Positions 1 to 8,414 of a stretch of 64,000 bases of DNA are shown in pieces. The stretch lies in contig NZ_CP010535.1 in NCBI RefSeq assembly GCF_001430825.1, positions 3,204,501 to 3,268,500 on the forward strand, in the 5' to 3' direction. A program made the position numbers and the translations under genes. Each line of letters opens with the position of its first letter. The stretch's first letter is position 1. The notes below the pieces were generated by a model. The model was not told the DNA's origin. It did no database searches and was given only the letters and a program-made list of their open reading frames with translations. Origin of the DNA: Sediminicola sp. YIK13 (GTDB lineage: Bacteria; Bacteroidota; Bacteroidia; Flavobacteriales; Flavobacteriaceae).

Positions 1-2823
1 TATCCACCTGATACCAATATTTACAAGTTTGTCAACCAATTGGAAATTGTTGGCACAGAAAGACGTATTCCAGACGGCATTTTATACATCAATGGTTTGC
101 CTGTGGTGGTTTTTGAGTTTAAAACAGCCATTCAAGAAAACACCACCATTCACAAAGCTTTTGTTCAATTAACAACTCGTTACAAAAGAGACATTCCCGA
201 GCTTTTTAAATACAATGCCTTTTGCATCATCAGTGATGGTGTAAACAACAAAGCAGGCTCGTTCTTTGCCCCTTATGAATTTTACTATGCTTGGCGTAGA
301 ATTGCGGGTTTGGCCAAAGATGTGGACGGCATAAACAGTATGTTCACTTTGGTTCAAGGAATGCTGCATAAAAACCGCTTGCGAGACATTATTCAGAACT
401 TCATCTACATTCCAGATTCATCCAAAAAAGACGAAAAAATCGTTTGTCGCTATCCGCAGTATTACGCAGCTCGCAGTTTATACGAAAACATCAAAAAAGC
501 TGAAAAACCACAAGGAGACGGAAAAGGCGGAACTTACTTTGGAGCTACAGGAAGCGGAAAGAGTTTTGCAATGCTTTATCTCACTCGTTTGTTGATGAAA
601 AGCAAGCATTTTGAAAGTCCAACCATTGTTCTCATTACCGACAGAACCGATTTAGACGACCAACTTTCAGGGCAATTTACCAATGCCAAGCAATTCATTG
701 GAGATAATGCGGTAGAAAGTGTTGAAAGCAGAGCCGATTTGAGAACCAAAATGCAAGGCAGAAATAGCGGTGGCGTGTTCTTGACCACTATTCATAAGTT
801 TACAGAAGACACCGAACTGCTTACCGAAAGAACCAATGTGATTTGTATTTCAGATGAAGCCCACAGAAGCCAAACCAATCTCGACCAGAAAGTAAAAGTC
901 ACCAAAGATGGAGTTAAGAAAACCTACGGTTTTGCTAAATATTTACACGATTCATTGCCCAATGCCACCTTTGTAGGATTCACAGGTACGCCAATAGATG
1001 CCACTTTGGACGTGTTCGGAAAAGTAGTAGATGCTTACACAATGACGGAATCTGTTAGAGATGAAATTACGGTTCGCATAGTCTATGAAGGAAGAGCAGC
1101 TAAGGTAGCCTTGCACAATAGCGAATTAGAGAAAATTGAAAAATATTACGAAGAAGCAGCCGAAGCAGGAGCCAATGAATACCAAATAGAAGAAAGCAAA
1201 AAGGCAACGGCTACAATGAACGCCATTTTAGGCGACCCAGACCGCTTGCTTAAATTGGCGCAAGACTTTGTTCAGCACTATGAAAACAGAGTAAACGAAG
1301 GAGCTACTGTTAAAGGGAAAGCAATGTTTGTTTGCAGTAGCCGTGAAATTGGCTACGAGTTTTACAAAAATGTAATCGCTTTAAGACCTGAATGGGCGGA
1401 AATAAGAATTGCTGAAGAAGTAGCTGTTTTAACAGACAAGGACAAAAGGGAAATCAAACCAATGGAGCGAATCAAAATGATAATGACCAGAGGAAAAGAC
1501 GACCCAAAAGAAATGTACGATTTGCTCGGCACAAAAGAATACCGCAAGGAATTGGACAGACAGTTTAAAAATGAAAAATCTAATTTCAAGATTGCCATTG
1601 TGGTAGATATGTGGCTTACAGGTTTTGATGTGCCGTTTTTGGATTCCATTTACATTGACAAGCCTATTCAGCAACACAATTTGATTCAGACCATTTCAAG
1701 AGTTAACCGAAATTTTGAAGGCAAAAACAAAGGTTTGGTTATAGATTACATTGGCATCAAAAAGGCTATGAATATGGCTCTTGCCAAATACAACAAAGGC
1801 GAAAGAGAAAACTTTGAAGACATCCAAGAATCGCTCATAATTGTAAGAAATCATTTAGACCTTTTAGCCAAAGTCTTCCATAAGTTTGACAGTTCAAAAT
1901 ATTTCGGTGGCGCAACTTTGGAGCAGTTAAACACCTTGAATATGGCTGCTGAATATGTTCAGTTGACCAAAGACTTGGAAACCCGATTTATGGGCTTGGT
2001 AAAACGTCTGAAAGCCGCTTATGATATTTGTGCAGGAAGTGAACATTTAACACAGAAAGAAAGGGATAACACGCATTTCTATTTGGCTGTAAGGTCAATC
2101 GTTTTCAAACTGACCAAAGGCAGTGCACCCGATACGGCACGGATGAACGCCAGAGTTAGGGAAATGATAAAAGATGCATTGGAAAGTGATGGAGTTCAGG
2201 AAATCTTCAAACTCGGTGATGAAACACAAAGCGAACAGGACCTTTTTTCAGAAGACTATTTGGCGAAGATTGACAAAATCAAGTTGCCACACACTAAAAT
2301 CAAATTGCTTCAACAGCTTTTAGCCAAAGCCATTGGAGAGATTAAGAAAGTCAATAAGGTAAAAGGAATTGACTTCTCTAAGAAAATGCAAACCTTGGTA
2401 GAACGCTACAACGAGCGAAAAGAAGATGACGTGTTGCGAAGTGAAGTGTTTGAAGAAATGGCGGAGCATTTAACTAATTTGATTTGGGAAGTTCAAAAGG
2501 AATTTTCCGCAGGTGACGAATTAGGAATTGATTTTGAAGAAAAAGCATTTTACGACATCCTGAAAGATTTGTGTATCAAGTATGACTTCAAATATCCCGA
2601 AGACAAATTAATTGTTTTATCCCAAGCAGTTAAAGACTTGGTAGACTCACAAGCCAAATATCCTGATTGGAGCAAACGAGAAGACATAAAATCCGCTTTG
2701 AAAGTCGGACTAATAATCCTCTTGGACGAACACGGTTATCCGCCAGTAGAAAGAGACGAAGTATATAAAGACATATTTGAACAAGCAGAGAATTTTAAAA
2801 AAAATAGAGTAATAACGAAATAA
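1..2823 (+). CDS. hsdR: Type I restriction enzyme R subunit, 5' end cut by the window
   Basis: This is the motor and nuclease subunit of a type I restriction-modification complex, which translocates and cuts DNA lacking host methylation. The reading frame is open from base 1, so the true start lies left of the window. Numbering from the TTG at base 40, a PD-(D/E)xK nuclease motif is seen as Asp12 (in IPDGI) and Glu26-x-Lys28 (FEFK). The SF2 helicase motor follows: Walker A GATGSGKS at 168-175, DEAH at 272-275 and GFTGTP at 313-318. The C-terminal half looks like the helical HsdM-interacting region. HsdM and HsdS are not in the window and presumably lie upstream. It is transcribed toward a mobile-element module on the opposite strand and is probably island cargo. 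No internal stop or frameshift is seen. Confidence 0.95.
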   Translation, partial: YPPDTNIYKFVNQLEIVGTERRIPDGILYINGLPVVVFEFKTAIQENTTIHKAFVQLTTRYKRDIPELFKYNAFCIISDGVNNKAGSFFAPYEFYYAWRRIAGLAKDVDGINSMFTLVQGMLHKNRLRDIIQNFIYIPDSSKKDEKIVCRYPQYYAARSLYENIKKAEKPQGDGKGGTYFGATGSGKSFAMLYLTRLLMKSKHFESPTIVLITDRTDLDDQLSGQFTNAKQFIGDNAVESVESRADLRTKMQGRNSGGVFLTTIHKFTEDTELLTERTNVICISDEAHRSQTNLDQKVKVTKDGVKKTYGFAKYLHDSLPNATFVGFTGTPIDATLDVFGKVVDAYTMTESVRDEITVRIVYEGRAAKVALHNSELEKIEKYYEEAAEAGANEYQIEESKKATATMNAILGDPDRLLKLAQDFVQHYENRVNEGATVKGKAMFVCSSREIGYEFYKNVIALRPEWAEIRIAEEVAVLTDKDKREIKPMERIKMIMTRGKDDPKEMYDLLGTKEYRKELDRQFKNEKSNFKIAIVVDMWLTGFDVPFLDSIYIDKPIQQHNLIQTISRVNRNFEGKNKGLVIDYIGIKKAMNMALAKYNKGERENFEDIQESLIIVRNHLDLLAKVFHKFDSSKYFGGATLEQLNTLNMAAEYVQLTKDLETRFMGLVKRLKAAYDICAGSEHLTQKERDNTHFYLAVRSIVFKLTKGSAPDTARMNARVREMIKDALESDGVQEIFKLGDETQSEQDLFSEDYLAKIDKIKLPHTKIKLLQQLLAKAIGEIKKVNKVKGIDFSKKMQTLVERYNERKEDDVLRSEVFEEMAEHLTNLIWEVQKEFSAGDELGIDFEEKAFYDILKDLCIKYDFKYPEDKLIVLSQAVKDLVDSQAKYPDWSKREDIKSALKVGLIILLDEHGYPPVERDEVYKDIFEQAENFKKNRVITK

Positions 2824-2915
2824 TGCCAACGCTAAAAGCAATACACATTTGCAATTAGTGCCAGTCAACGCTACAACCAAAAATTGCAAAAGAGTATGTC
2901 TTTGCCAAGGCTCCA
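2824..2915. repeat. Intergenic inverted repeat after hsdR
   Basis: TTTGCAATT (2848-2856) is repeated inverted as AATTGCAAA (2882-2890), separated by a 25-base loop that itself contains GCCAGTCAACGC. A related GCCAACGC lies just after the hsdR stop. The stretch could fold as a large hairpin and act as a terminator or a recombination (attC-like) site. There is no T-run, so simple intrinsic termination is not favoured. The function is unknown. Confidence 0.35.
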
Positions 2916-3000
2916 AACAGAAATTATAAATTAGGAATTTTACAACTATTAATCTTATTCTACTTTTTAGCTTGAAAATAGAAAATTATAATAATGATTT

Positions 3001-3657
3001 TTATTTTCTTTTATCAACCACCTTATTATCAAAAGCAATCAAGTTAAAAAGTTGCCGCATTCTGCTTCTGACCCTATTGCCATAGCGTTCTTCCAATTCT
3101 TTAGCATTGAGGTTAGTGGTTGCATGGGTAAGGACCTTATTGTTCAATAAAAGTTCATGCCTGGATATCAGGATCTCTCCCAATACATTGCAATCTTTTC
3201 CGTAATGCCTACCCAAGGGCTCCACGCCAAGATCATCAAAACAGAAAAATCCGTAATTACCATATTCTTCAATAACCTTGTAGCCTAAATGGTTAAAAGC
3301 AAATGTGATATTGCGTGAAGGAATCACCTCATATGTTCTTTGATGGGGCACGATGTGTCTTAAGAGCTTCAAGAAACTTGTTTTGCCGCACCCCACGGGT
3401 CCAGACAGTAGAATTCCTTTGTGTATGTCTATTCCCGCTTTTTCACAGCTCTCTACGTCCCTGATATAGTAATTGGAAAGTTTATAAAGAATACCATGAT
3501 CTTCTTCAAAGATGCGGAACTCCTCTCCAAAAAGTAGTTTGCCTTTGGCACTTAAATATTCGAGTATCTTCTGAAAATCATAAATGACCTTTTTTCCATC
3601 AAAAGTGCCAAGAACATGTTCAACACCACCTTCAATTATTTTAGAGGGGTTCTCCAT
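3001..3657 (-). CDS. DnaC/IstB-like AAA+ ATPase of a mobile element
   Basis: A 218-residue P-loop ATPase of the DnaC/IstB helicase-loader type. Walker A is GPVGCGKT at residues 86-93 and Walker B is FFCFDDLG at 137-144; basic residues near the C-terminus (RVRSRMRQL) fit a sensor/arginine-finger region. Such proteins load the replicative helicase or assist transposition. The start overlaps the end of the upstream DnaD/Rep-like gene by 17 bases, so the two are translationally coupled, which suggests they act together in replication of the element. There is no IstA-type transposase nearby, so an insertion-sequence origin is unlikely. The exact role is inferred. Confidence 0.75.
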   Translation of the reverse strand: MENPSKIIEGGVEHVLGTFDGKKVIYDFQKILEYLSAKGKLLFGEEFRIFEEDHGILYKLSNYYIRDVESCEKAGIDIHKGILLSGPVGCGKTSFLKLLRHIVPHQRTYEVIPSRNITFAFNHLGYKVIEEYGNYGFFCFDDLGVEPLGRHYGKDCNVLGEILISRHELLLNNKVLTHATTNLNAKELEERYGNRVRSRMRQLFNLIAFDNKVVDKRK

Positions 3658-4303
3658 AATTTTTGTCTTTGGTGGTTTTCAGGTTGTCCTTTGCACCATG
3701 CCTATTGGTATGGGACAGGGTTTCGAATTGTTTTACTTCAATACCGTTGATAAGCCATTTTTCGGCCAGGGCCCTCCAATCTGAAATAACAGCCTTTCCA
3801 TTGATTTTCCAGCCTAAACTTTGGTAGTGGTGATAGAATTTCAACCCTTCTTTGGAAGACTTGTTTTTTGCTTTAAAAAATGAAAGAACTTCCAATTCAT
3901 TTTTGGGAGTACCTCGTTTATTTAAGTTTGTTTTTTGTTTATTATTGTTTGTATTAGATACCACTGCTTGTTCATTGCTTGTTTCAGACTTGTCCACAAC
4001 TTGTTTAGTAGTTGTACCAAAAACAAGGAGGCTAATCTCACTTCCTTTAAATGGGTTGTGGGAGGGAAAATATAAAATGTATTTCCAGTCATTTAAATTG
4101 CTGAGACACTTGTGATAGGTGGCCTTGGATCCGATTTTGGCCAGTTGCATCACTTCATCTCGGCTGATATGGAATTTATTTGGAAACCTGTTGATGTTCC
4201 AAAACTGGAATAGTGCCATGTAAAGACTTATATGGGTAGGGTTCAGCCTGGAGTCTTTTGAGAATTGCTCGAAAACAGCATTTAGATGGAGTATATAATT
4301 CAT
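3641..4303 (-). CDS. DnaD/Rep-like mobile-element replication protein (putative)
   Basis: A 220-residue protein whose first ~100 residues look like a winged-helix DNA-binding domain (NPTHISLYMALFQFWN, followed by a helix-turn-helix-like ISRDEVMQLAKIGSKATYHK). A polar Asn/Thr/Lys-rich linker (about 115-140) leads to a C-terminal segment, VISDWRALAEKWL, resembling the end of DnaD-type primosomal proteins. It sits between an excisionase-like gene (4-base overlap) and a DnaC-like ATPase (17-base overlap), the usual place for a replication initiator or primosome protein in Bacteroidota integrative elements. The family assignment rests on architecture and context, and a plain transcriptional regulator is possible. 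Confidence 0.55.
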   Translation of the reverse strand: MNYILHLNAVFEQFSKDSRLNPTHISLYMALFQFWNINRFPNKFHISRDEVMQLAKIGSKATYHKCLSNLNDWKYILYFPSHNPFKGSEISLLVFGTTTKQVVDKSETSNEQAVVSNTNNNKQKTNLNKRGTPKNELEVLSFFKAKNKSSKEGLKFYHHYQSLGWKINGKAVISDWRALAEKWLINGIEVKQFETLSHTNRHGAKDNLKTTKDKNYGEPL

Positions 4304-4590
4304 GGTAGATCGTAGTTATCGGGTTGTATGCTATTTTTCAAAAGAATTTTATGAATCTCTTCCTCATCATAATAGATGATACCACCGAGCTTGGAGTAGG
4401 GGATAGTACCGTTCACCCTTAAGTTTTGGAGCGTACCTGGGCTGATACCCAAGAGAACCATGACATCTGAGGATCGTAAGAATTTTTTAAATCTAGGGCC
4501 ACTGCCTGTATGTAGTATTTTTTTGAGATCGTCCAGTAATTCCATTTTGAATTCCCTTAGATCGTCTGTGGTAATGATGTTGCTTGGCAT
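4300..4590 (-). CDS. Excisionase-like helix-turn-helix protein
   Basis: A 96-residue protein. Residues ~36-80 match the MerR/excisionase-type winged helix (HTH_17): a helix-turn-helix (SSDVMVLLGISPGTLQNLR) and a wing with the typical VNGTIPYSKLGGIIYYDEEEI pattern. The N-terminal ~30 residues are acidic and probably helical. Proteins of this kind in Bacteroidota conjugative and mobilizable elements act as recombination directionality factors or regulators of excision. It is the first gene of a three-gene overlapping minus-strand set with the DnaD/Rep-like and DnaC-like genes. The 308-base gap upstream of it probably holds the promoter. Confidence 0.75.
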   Translation of the reverse strand: MPSNIITTDDLREFKMELLDDLKKILHTGSGPRFKKFLRSSDVMVLLGISPGTLQNLRVNGTIPYSKLGGIIYYDEEEIHKILLKNSIQPDNYDLP

Positions 4591-4898
4591 AATGTGTTTG
4601 TTTTAAAGAAAGGGACTTCCGGTTATAGTTTTTTAATGGTTGTCCCTTTCAAGGTTTGACTTTCGTTCTACAAATCTGGAGGGTTTTGTTGGACTTTATT
4701 CACAAGTTGAACCCATCTTGGGTGAAATTTTAACATCTTGAAGTTTAATGGATTTTAGGGTAAACTGGTATTCTATTATGAAGCACATGTGGACTGGCAG
4801 CAGCAAAATCACCTTTATTTAGGAAGGGATAGGAAAACCCCAAGATTCACCTACCTTGGGTAAATCTTGGGGGCCCAATTGTTACTAATGGGTATGTC
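4591..4898. other. Gap between the HTH gene and rteC
   Basis: No gene is seen here. The stretch contains the rteC terminator hairpin (4838-4872) and a short dyad, ACCCA-TCT-TGGGT, near 4710-4722. The remainder is AT-rich and likely carries the promoter of the leftward HTH/DnaD/DnaC set. Confidence 0.4.
4834..4872 (-). terminator. Hairpin after rteC
   Basis: CCCCAAGATT (4838-4847) pairs with AATCTTGGGG (4863-4872). Read on the minus strand, the 10-base-pair stem is followed by TTTTCC, so it fits an intrinsic terminator just downstream of the rteC stop at 4899. The T-run is short. Confidence 0.55.
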
Positions 4899-5738
4899 TT
4901 ATTCATCCTCTTGGTCCAAACGGGATATGAGCCTTGTAGAGAGTTCATCCAAAAATTTGACCCTACTTTTTTTCCGGGCCCTAATTTCGGTATAGGTCCT
5001 GTAATAATCCCCCAGATCAAAATTAAAGGTACGTTGCGGCGCTTGGGCAATTTCCTTAATATCGGCCTTTCCATTATTGACAACTTCGGCATGGTACAGG
5101 GCGTAGACTAGTTCGGTCATCCCGGTTTTTGAGGATGTCCACTGTAAAGAACTGTGTGAATTTCCATTTCTGGTTGAATTAGGGGAATCGCTCTGTTCCA
5201 AAGTAACCAGTCTTTGTTGCAAGTATCCAATTAAGGATTTGTAGGCTAATAACTTCCCTAAAAGCATATCATGGGAGGTATTGAACTCGGGTTCCAAATA
5301 ATAAAATTTAGAATGGGTGATGGGCAGGGTGTTGAAATGGCTTCTGGTGAAATATTGGCGGTCCAAATGTTCTTGTCCAGATTCTATGTAATGGGCAAAA
5401 TCTAAGTTGTAGGTAAAGAACCGATTTAGTTTGCTCATTTTAGAAGTAATGTAATCTTGTTGGGTGCTTAGAATCGCCCTTGGAAATTGTAGCTCAAATG
5501 ATCGTATTTGGGAGTAATAAATCAAATGCTGAAGTGGTACCTGCTTGATATGCTTGAAGAATTCTATTTCTAAGTCCACAGTAGGGAATTCCTTGTTTAT
5601 AACTTCCTTTTTAAAAAGAGATAATACGTCCCTGCATAGAGAGACGGCCTTGCTCGTCTGACGGATAAGGTCATGGGAAGATAGATCTATGTTGCTCAGA
5701 TCTTTTATTAAGGTTTCAGACTGTAGTTTTAAATCCAT
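4899..5738 (-). CDS. rteC: RteC-like regulator of a conjugative/mobilizable element
   Basis: About 279 residues from the ATG at 5738; an upstream in-frame ATG at 5786 would add 16 residues unlike the family. The C-terminal part carries the RteC signature: ALYHAEVVNNGKADIKEIA, followed by FNFDLGDYYRTYTEIRARK and KFLDEL. RteC was first described in the Bacteroides element CTnDOT, where it controls excision genes in response to tetracycline through RteA/RteB. No tetracycline gene or rteAB is in this window, so the inducing signal is unknown. Its place between the integrase and the excisionase-like gene supports a role in controlling excision. Confidence 0.85.
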   Translation of the reverse strand: MDLKLQSETLIKDLSNIDLSSHDLIRQTSKAVSLCRDVLSLFKKEVINKEFPTVDLEIEFFKHIKQVPLQHLIYYSQIRSFELQFPRAILSTQQDYITSKMSKLNRFFTYNLDFAHYIESGQEHLDRQYFTRSHFNTLPITHSKFYYLEPEFNTSHDMLLGKLLAYKSLIGYLQQRLVTLEQSDSPNSTRNGNSHSSLQWTSSKTGMTELVYALYHAEVVNNGKADIKEIAQAPQRTFNFDLGDYYRTYTEIRARKKSRVKFLDELSTRLISRLDQEDE

Positions 5739-5786
5739 AAGCTTTCCGTTTTTACAGAAAATGCACACTAACAGTATGGTCGCCAT

Positions 5787-6129
5787 GGATAATTTGGGGG
5801 GTAAGAAAAGTAAACTACTTTAAATCACAACAATAACATAGTATATAATCTAATTTATATGAAAATAATCTATATTTATTAAAAAAACAAATATTCCAAT
5901 GATATTTTTTGTTTGAGTTTTTTTCCAAAAAATCTACAATTTAGTATGACAAGCAATATGTTTTGATTATCAAAGATCTGTAATTGAATGTCGCCATTTA
6001 CCATTTAAGATGTCCATTATAGCTTAGTAGGATATTTGTAACATTTGGTAGAATGGCAATATGACTACTACATCCATATAGGAATAGAATAACTGGTAGT
6101 TAAAACTTTACAAGAAAAAAAACACTATC
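5787..6129. other. AT-rich gap between rteC and the integrase
   Basis: About 340 bases, very AT-rich, with runs of A and T around 5860-5935 and no convincing reading frame. It lies upstream of rteC and downstream of the integrase on the minus strand and probably holds the rteC promoter. I see no clear terminator, tRNA or operator. Confidence 0.4.
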
Positions 6130-7356
6130 CTATTTTGAAAAGTTGATGATTTCTGCCAAAGCTTCATCTGCGCTTTTATGGATAAAGTTACCCTGATAAC
6201 CTATAGTCGTGCTCAAATGTGTATGTCTGTATAATTTTTGAAGCATTTGAGGAGACACCTTGTCCCCAGCAATATTTCCAAAACTATGTCGTGCTATGTG
6301 ATTCGTGATCTTTTTGTCAATCTCGGCCAGTTTGGCAATTTCGGTCAAATACGTGTTGTGCCGTTTAATGGCAGATTTAATCCCTGTATAGATGGCCAAT
6401 GTATCATTACTAGGGATATTTTTTAAATCAGGAAAAATATAGTCGGCATTACTCACTTTACTATTCTTATAATGGCGGAGAATTTCGTTCACAGGATCTG
6501 GAAGTTTTAAGGAATCAGCCTTGTTGTTCTTATTCATTTTATAGTACAGTCTGTCTCCTACGATATCTTTCCATTGCATTCTCAAAACGTCCGAAATTCT
6601 TATGCCGGCCAGATAGAATGAAAATAGAAAGGTATTTCTTGTATGCCATATGGCTGTATTTTGTTCTAAATCAAGTTTTTCTATTTTTACAATCTCCATT
6701 TCATTTAGGCCAATTTTAATGGTTTGGGGATATTTTATTTTTATTTTATTCCGGCCAAAAGGATAGAATTTTTGATCCACTATCTTTTTGCTAATGGCAA
6801 TATTATATAGCATCCGTATCATAACGAAGACATTCATAACTGACCTTTCGGATAAGCCTACAGTATTTAGTAGATGAATTTTCATTTTTTTTAATAGGTG
6901 CTCATCGATTTCTTCAAAGCTTAGATTTCTATTTTTGACAAATTCCTTTATCCTGTTCACTTTGCTTCTATCTGAAATGGCTCGGTTATGTTTATTCGCC
7001 TTAAATAAATCTTCGATATGTTCATCGGCCAATTCGAAAAAGGAAAGTCTTCTAGTGTTTTTGCGAATAGAATCAACAACCTGCTTCGCGGAATAATTTT
7101 GTTTGGATGATTCTAGTTCAAAAATTATATCCTCTACTTCATCGTATTTTTTTCTAATGAGCCTATTGAGCTGTTTATGCTTGGGATGGGAAATTTTTAC
7201 CTTTTCACTTCGTTCATCCCAATATTCGGGTTTTAGCTTCTGGCCCAAATGATAATAACTACGTTTTCGATTTACGGTAAGGCGAAGAGCCAGGCGATGA
7301 AGCTTGTTTCCCTTTTTGTCCAACTTGGCATGTAAGACGGTTTTTAAAGTTGCCAT
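6130..7356 (-). CDS. Tyrosine recombinase/integrase, CTnDOT-like
   Basis: A 408-residue site-specific recombinase that integrates and excises an element. It has an arm-type DNA-binding N-terminus (~1-100), a SAM-like core-binding domain (~105-205) and a C-terminal catalytic domain. Catalytic residues are visible: Arg253 (AGIRISDVLR), His353-x-x-Arg356 (HIARHSFG), His378 and the nucleophile Tyr387 (HTHLSTTIGY). The length and three-domain layout match full-length Bacteroidota integrases, and nothing suggests decay. The start lies 250 bases from a terminator hairpin and the first chromosomal-looking DNA, the usual position of an integrase at the end of its island. Confidence 0.93.
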   Translation of the reverse strand: MATLKTVLHAKLDKKGNKLHRLALRLTVNRKRSYYHLGQKLKPEYWDERSEKVKISHPKHKQLNRLIRKKYDEVEDIIFELESSKQNYSAKQVVDSIRKNTRRLSFFELADEHIEDLFKANKHNRAISDRSKVNRIKEFVKNRNLSFEEIDEHLLKKMKIHLLNTVGLSERSVMNVFVMIRMLYNIAISKKIVDQKFYPFGRNKIKIKYPQTIKIGLNEMEIVKIEKLDLEQNTAIWHTRNTFLFSFYLAGIRISDVLRMQWKDIVGDRLYYKMNKNNKADSLKLPDPVNEILRHYKNSKVSNADYIFPDLKNIPSNDTLAIYTGIKSAIKRHNTYLTEIAKLAEIDKKITNHIARHSFGNIAGDKVSPQMLQKLYRHTHLSTTIGYQGNFIHKSADEALAEIINFSK

Positions 7357-7589
7357 ATCTCATCATGTTTTTTGTAAAGATAAACAATCGGGGTAACACA
7401 TGGGTAACACATTTATTGATATCATATGGGTATATATGAAATCAAATAAAATTACAAGTACTTAATAATCAGTGATTTAGATATTTTTGATGGTATTTGA
7501 TATGGTTGTATTATAGGCTTAGGATCTAGTGCCGTGAGGTGTGAGAGTCCGTCCCGATAGCCATCGGGATTCCGCCTGTACAACATCAA

Positions 7590-7625
7590 AATAACCCCGG
7601 GTTTTACTGGGGTTATTTATTTCTG
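7590..7625 (+). terminator. Strong hairpin terminator at the presumed island edge
   Basis: AATAACCCC (7590-7598) pairs with GGGGTTATT (7609-7617) and is followed by a T-rich tail (TATTTC). It fits an intrinsic terminator on the plus strand. The transcript it would end is not obvious, because no gene precedes it on that strand. Confidence 0.65.
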
Positions 7626-7656
7626 ACACTTTGTGTTCTTCTTGTAGCTTCCATAT

Positions 7657-7744
7657 CGTCATTGTGAACATAGTGAAGCAATCTGCCCTATTCGGGGCCC
7701 ATTAATAAGATTGCCGCGCTCCATTTCATTCCGCCCGCAATGAT
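7657..7744. repeat. Dispersed intergenic repeat, copy 1
   Basis: Starts with CGTCATTGTGAACATAGTGA and AGCAATCTG, has a variable centre, then AGATTGCCGCGCTCCATT and ends CGCCCGCAATGA. The two ends are imperfect inverted repeats, so the ~88-base unit can form a long hairpin. Further copies are at 8306-8392, 26706-26799 and 26826-26889. A partial left arm also lies at 7774-7799. Confidence 0.8.
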
Positions 7745-8045
7745 ATTTTTCTACCTTTTGTGCTCCCCATGGTTTTTGTGAATGTAGAGAAGCAACCTCC
7801 TCCACTGCGTTTATGGCAGTGATAAATTGACAATCAGGTTTTTAGAGATACAGCGGATAAAATCGATTACTTTTTTTGGATATTTTTCGTTGAAAAACGT
7901 ACCAAAAGGGCAATATGAGCTACAATTGACCGTTTTCAAATGGCAACGGTATTAAACTTCCCAAAAAGTTTTGTGCCTACTAAACTTAACCTAGAAGGCC
8001 CCCAAAAGGAGCTGGACAATAAACACGTAATCCCCCGAATCTCAC

Positions 8046-8276
8046 ATGGAGAAAAATTTAAAAGTAAACGGATTCTACTACAAGAAGAACGATACCCCTA
8101 TTTCTAAAACCGAACGCGAACTATTGGTCAATGATCTGATGAAAGTGTTGAAGAAGCACGACTTCGAATTTTTTGGGTACTATAATTTTGTGTCCGATGA
8201 GGATGTCAACCTATTGGATATCAATCTAAAAGCACCAAAAGAGGACATCCCCCAAAAGACATTGCGGGTGTCGTAA
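8046..8276 (+). CDS. Small hypothetical protein, 76 aa
   Basis: A charged, soluble 76-residue protein with two predicted helices (ERELLVNDLMKVLKKHDF) and an acidic middle (SDEDVNLLD). It has no signal peptide, membrane segment or known motif. It lies between two copies of the dispersed repeat. A second frame, 7940-8107, overlaps its start but is less protein-like. The family is not recognised; a small Flavobacteria-specific protein is the best description. Confidence 0.5.
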   Translation: MEKNLKVNGFYYKKNDTPISKTERELLVNDLMKVLKKHDFEFFGYYNFVSDEDVNLLDINLKAPKEDIPQKTLRVS

Positions 8277-8305
8277 AGCAATATTGGTGTAATTTGTTCT
8301 CCATA

Positions 8306-8392
8306 GTCATTGCGAACAGAGTAGAGCAATCTGTCTCCTAAGGGTTACGTTAAAAAGATTGCTGGGCTACATTACATTCTGATCGCAATGAC
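8306..8392. repeat. Dispersed intergenic repeat, copy 2
   Basis: GTCATTGCGAACAGAGTAGA and GCAATCTG at the left, AGATTGC in the middle and GATCGCAATGAC at the right. It is the same unit as at 7657-7744 but with a diverged right arm. It fills the gap between the small hypothetical gene and the response regulator. Confidence 0.75.
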
Positions 8393-8414
8393 CATTGAAA
8401 CTGCGGTCATTGCC

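Larger units (their letters stand above)
7357..8045. other. Probable island boundary and repeat-rich gap
   Basis: A 690-base stretch without a convincing gene. It holds the likely attachment region beyond the integrase start, a TCCCGAT-AGCC-ATCGGGA hairpin (about 7552-7569), a strong terminator hairpin (7590-7617), and one full and one partial copy of the dispersed repeat described below. No intact tRNA gene was found, although the 7530-7590 stretch followed by a terminator has the look of an RNA gene's 3' end. Confidence 0.45.

Noticed and set aside
3001-3657. IstB of an IS21-type insertion sequence
   Set aside because: No istA transposase or terminal repeats nearby, and the gene is coupled to a DnaD/Rep-like gene.
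7525-7590. Possible 3' end of a tRNA, tmRNA or group II intron before the terminator
   Set aside because: No T-loop consensus, no matching acceptor stem and no domain V sequence could be found.
7940-8107. A 55-codon frame overlapping the start of the 76-residue gene at 8046
   Set aside because: The composition is less protein-like, it overlaps a better frame, and it starts inside AT-poor non-coding sequence; kept only as a remark.
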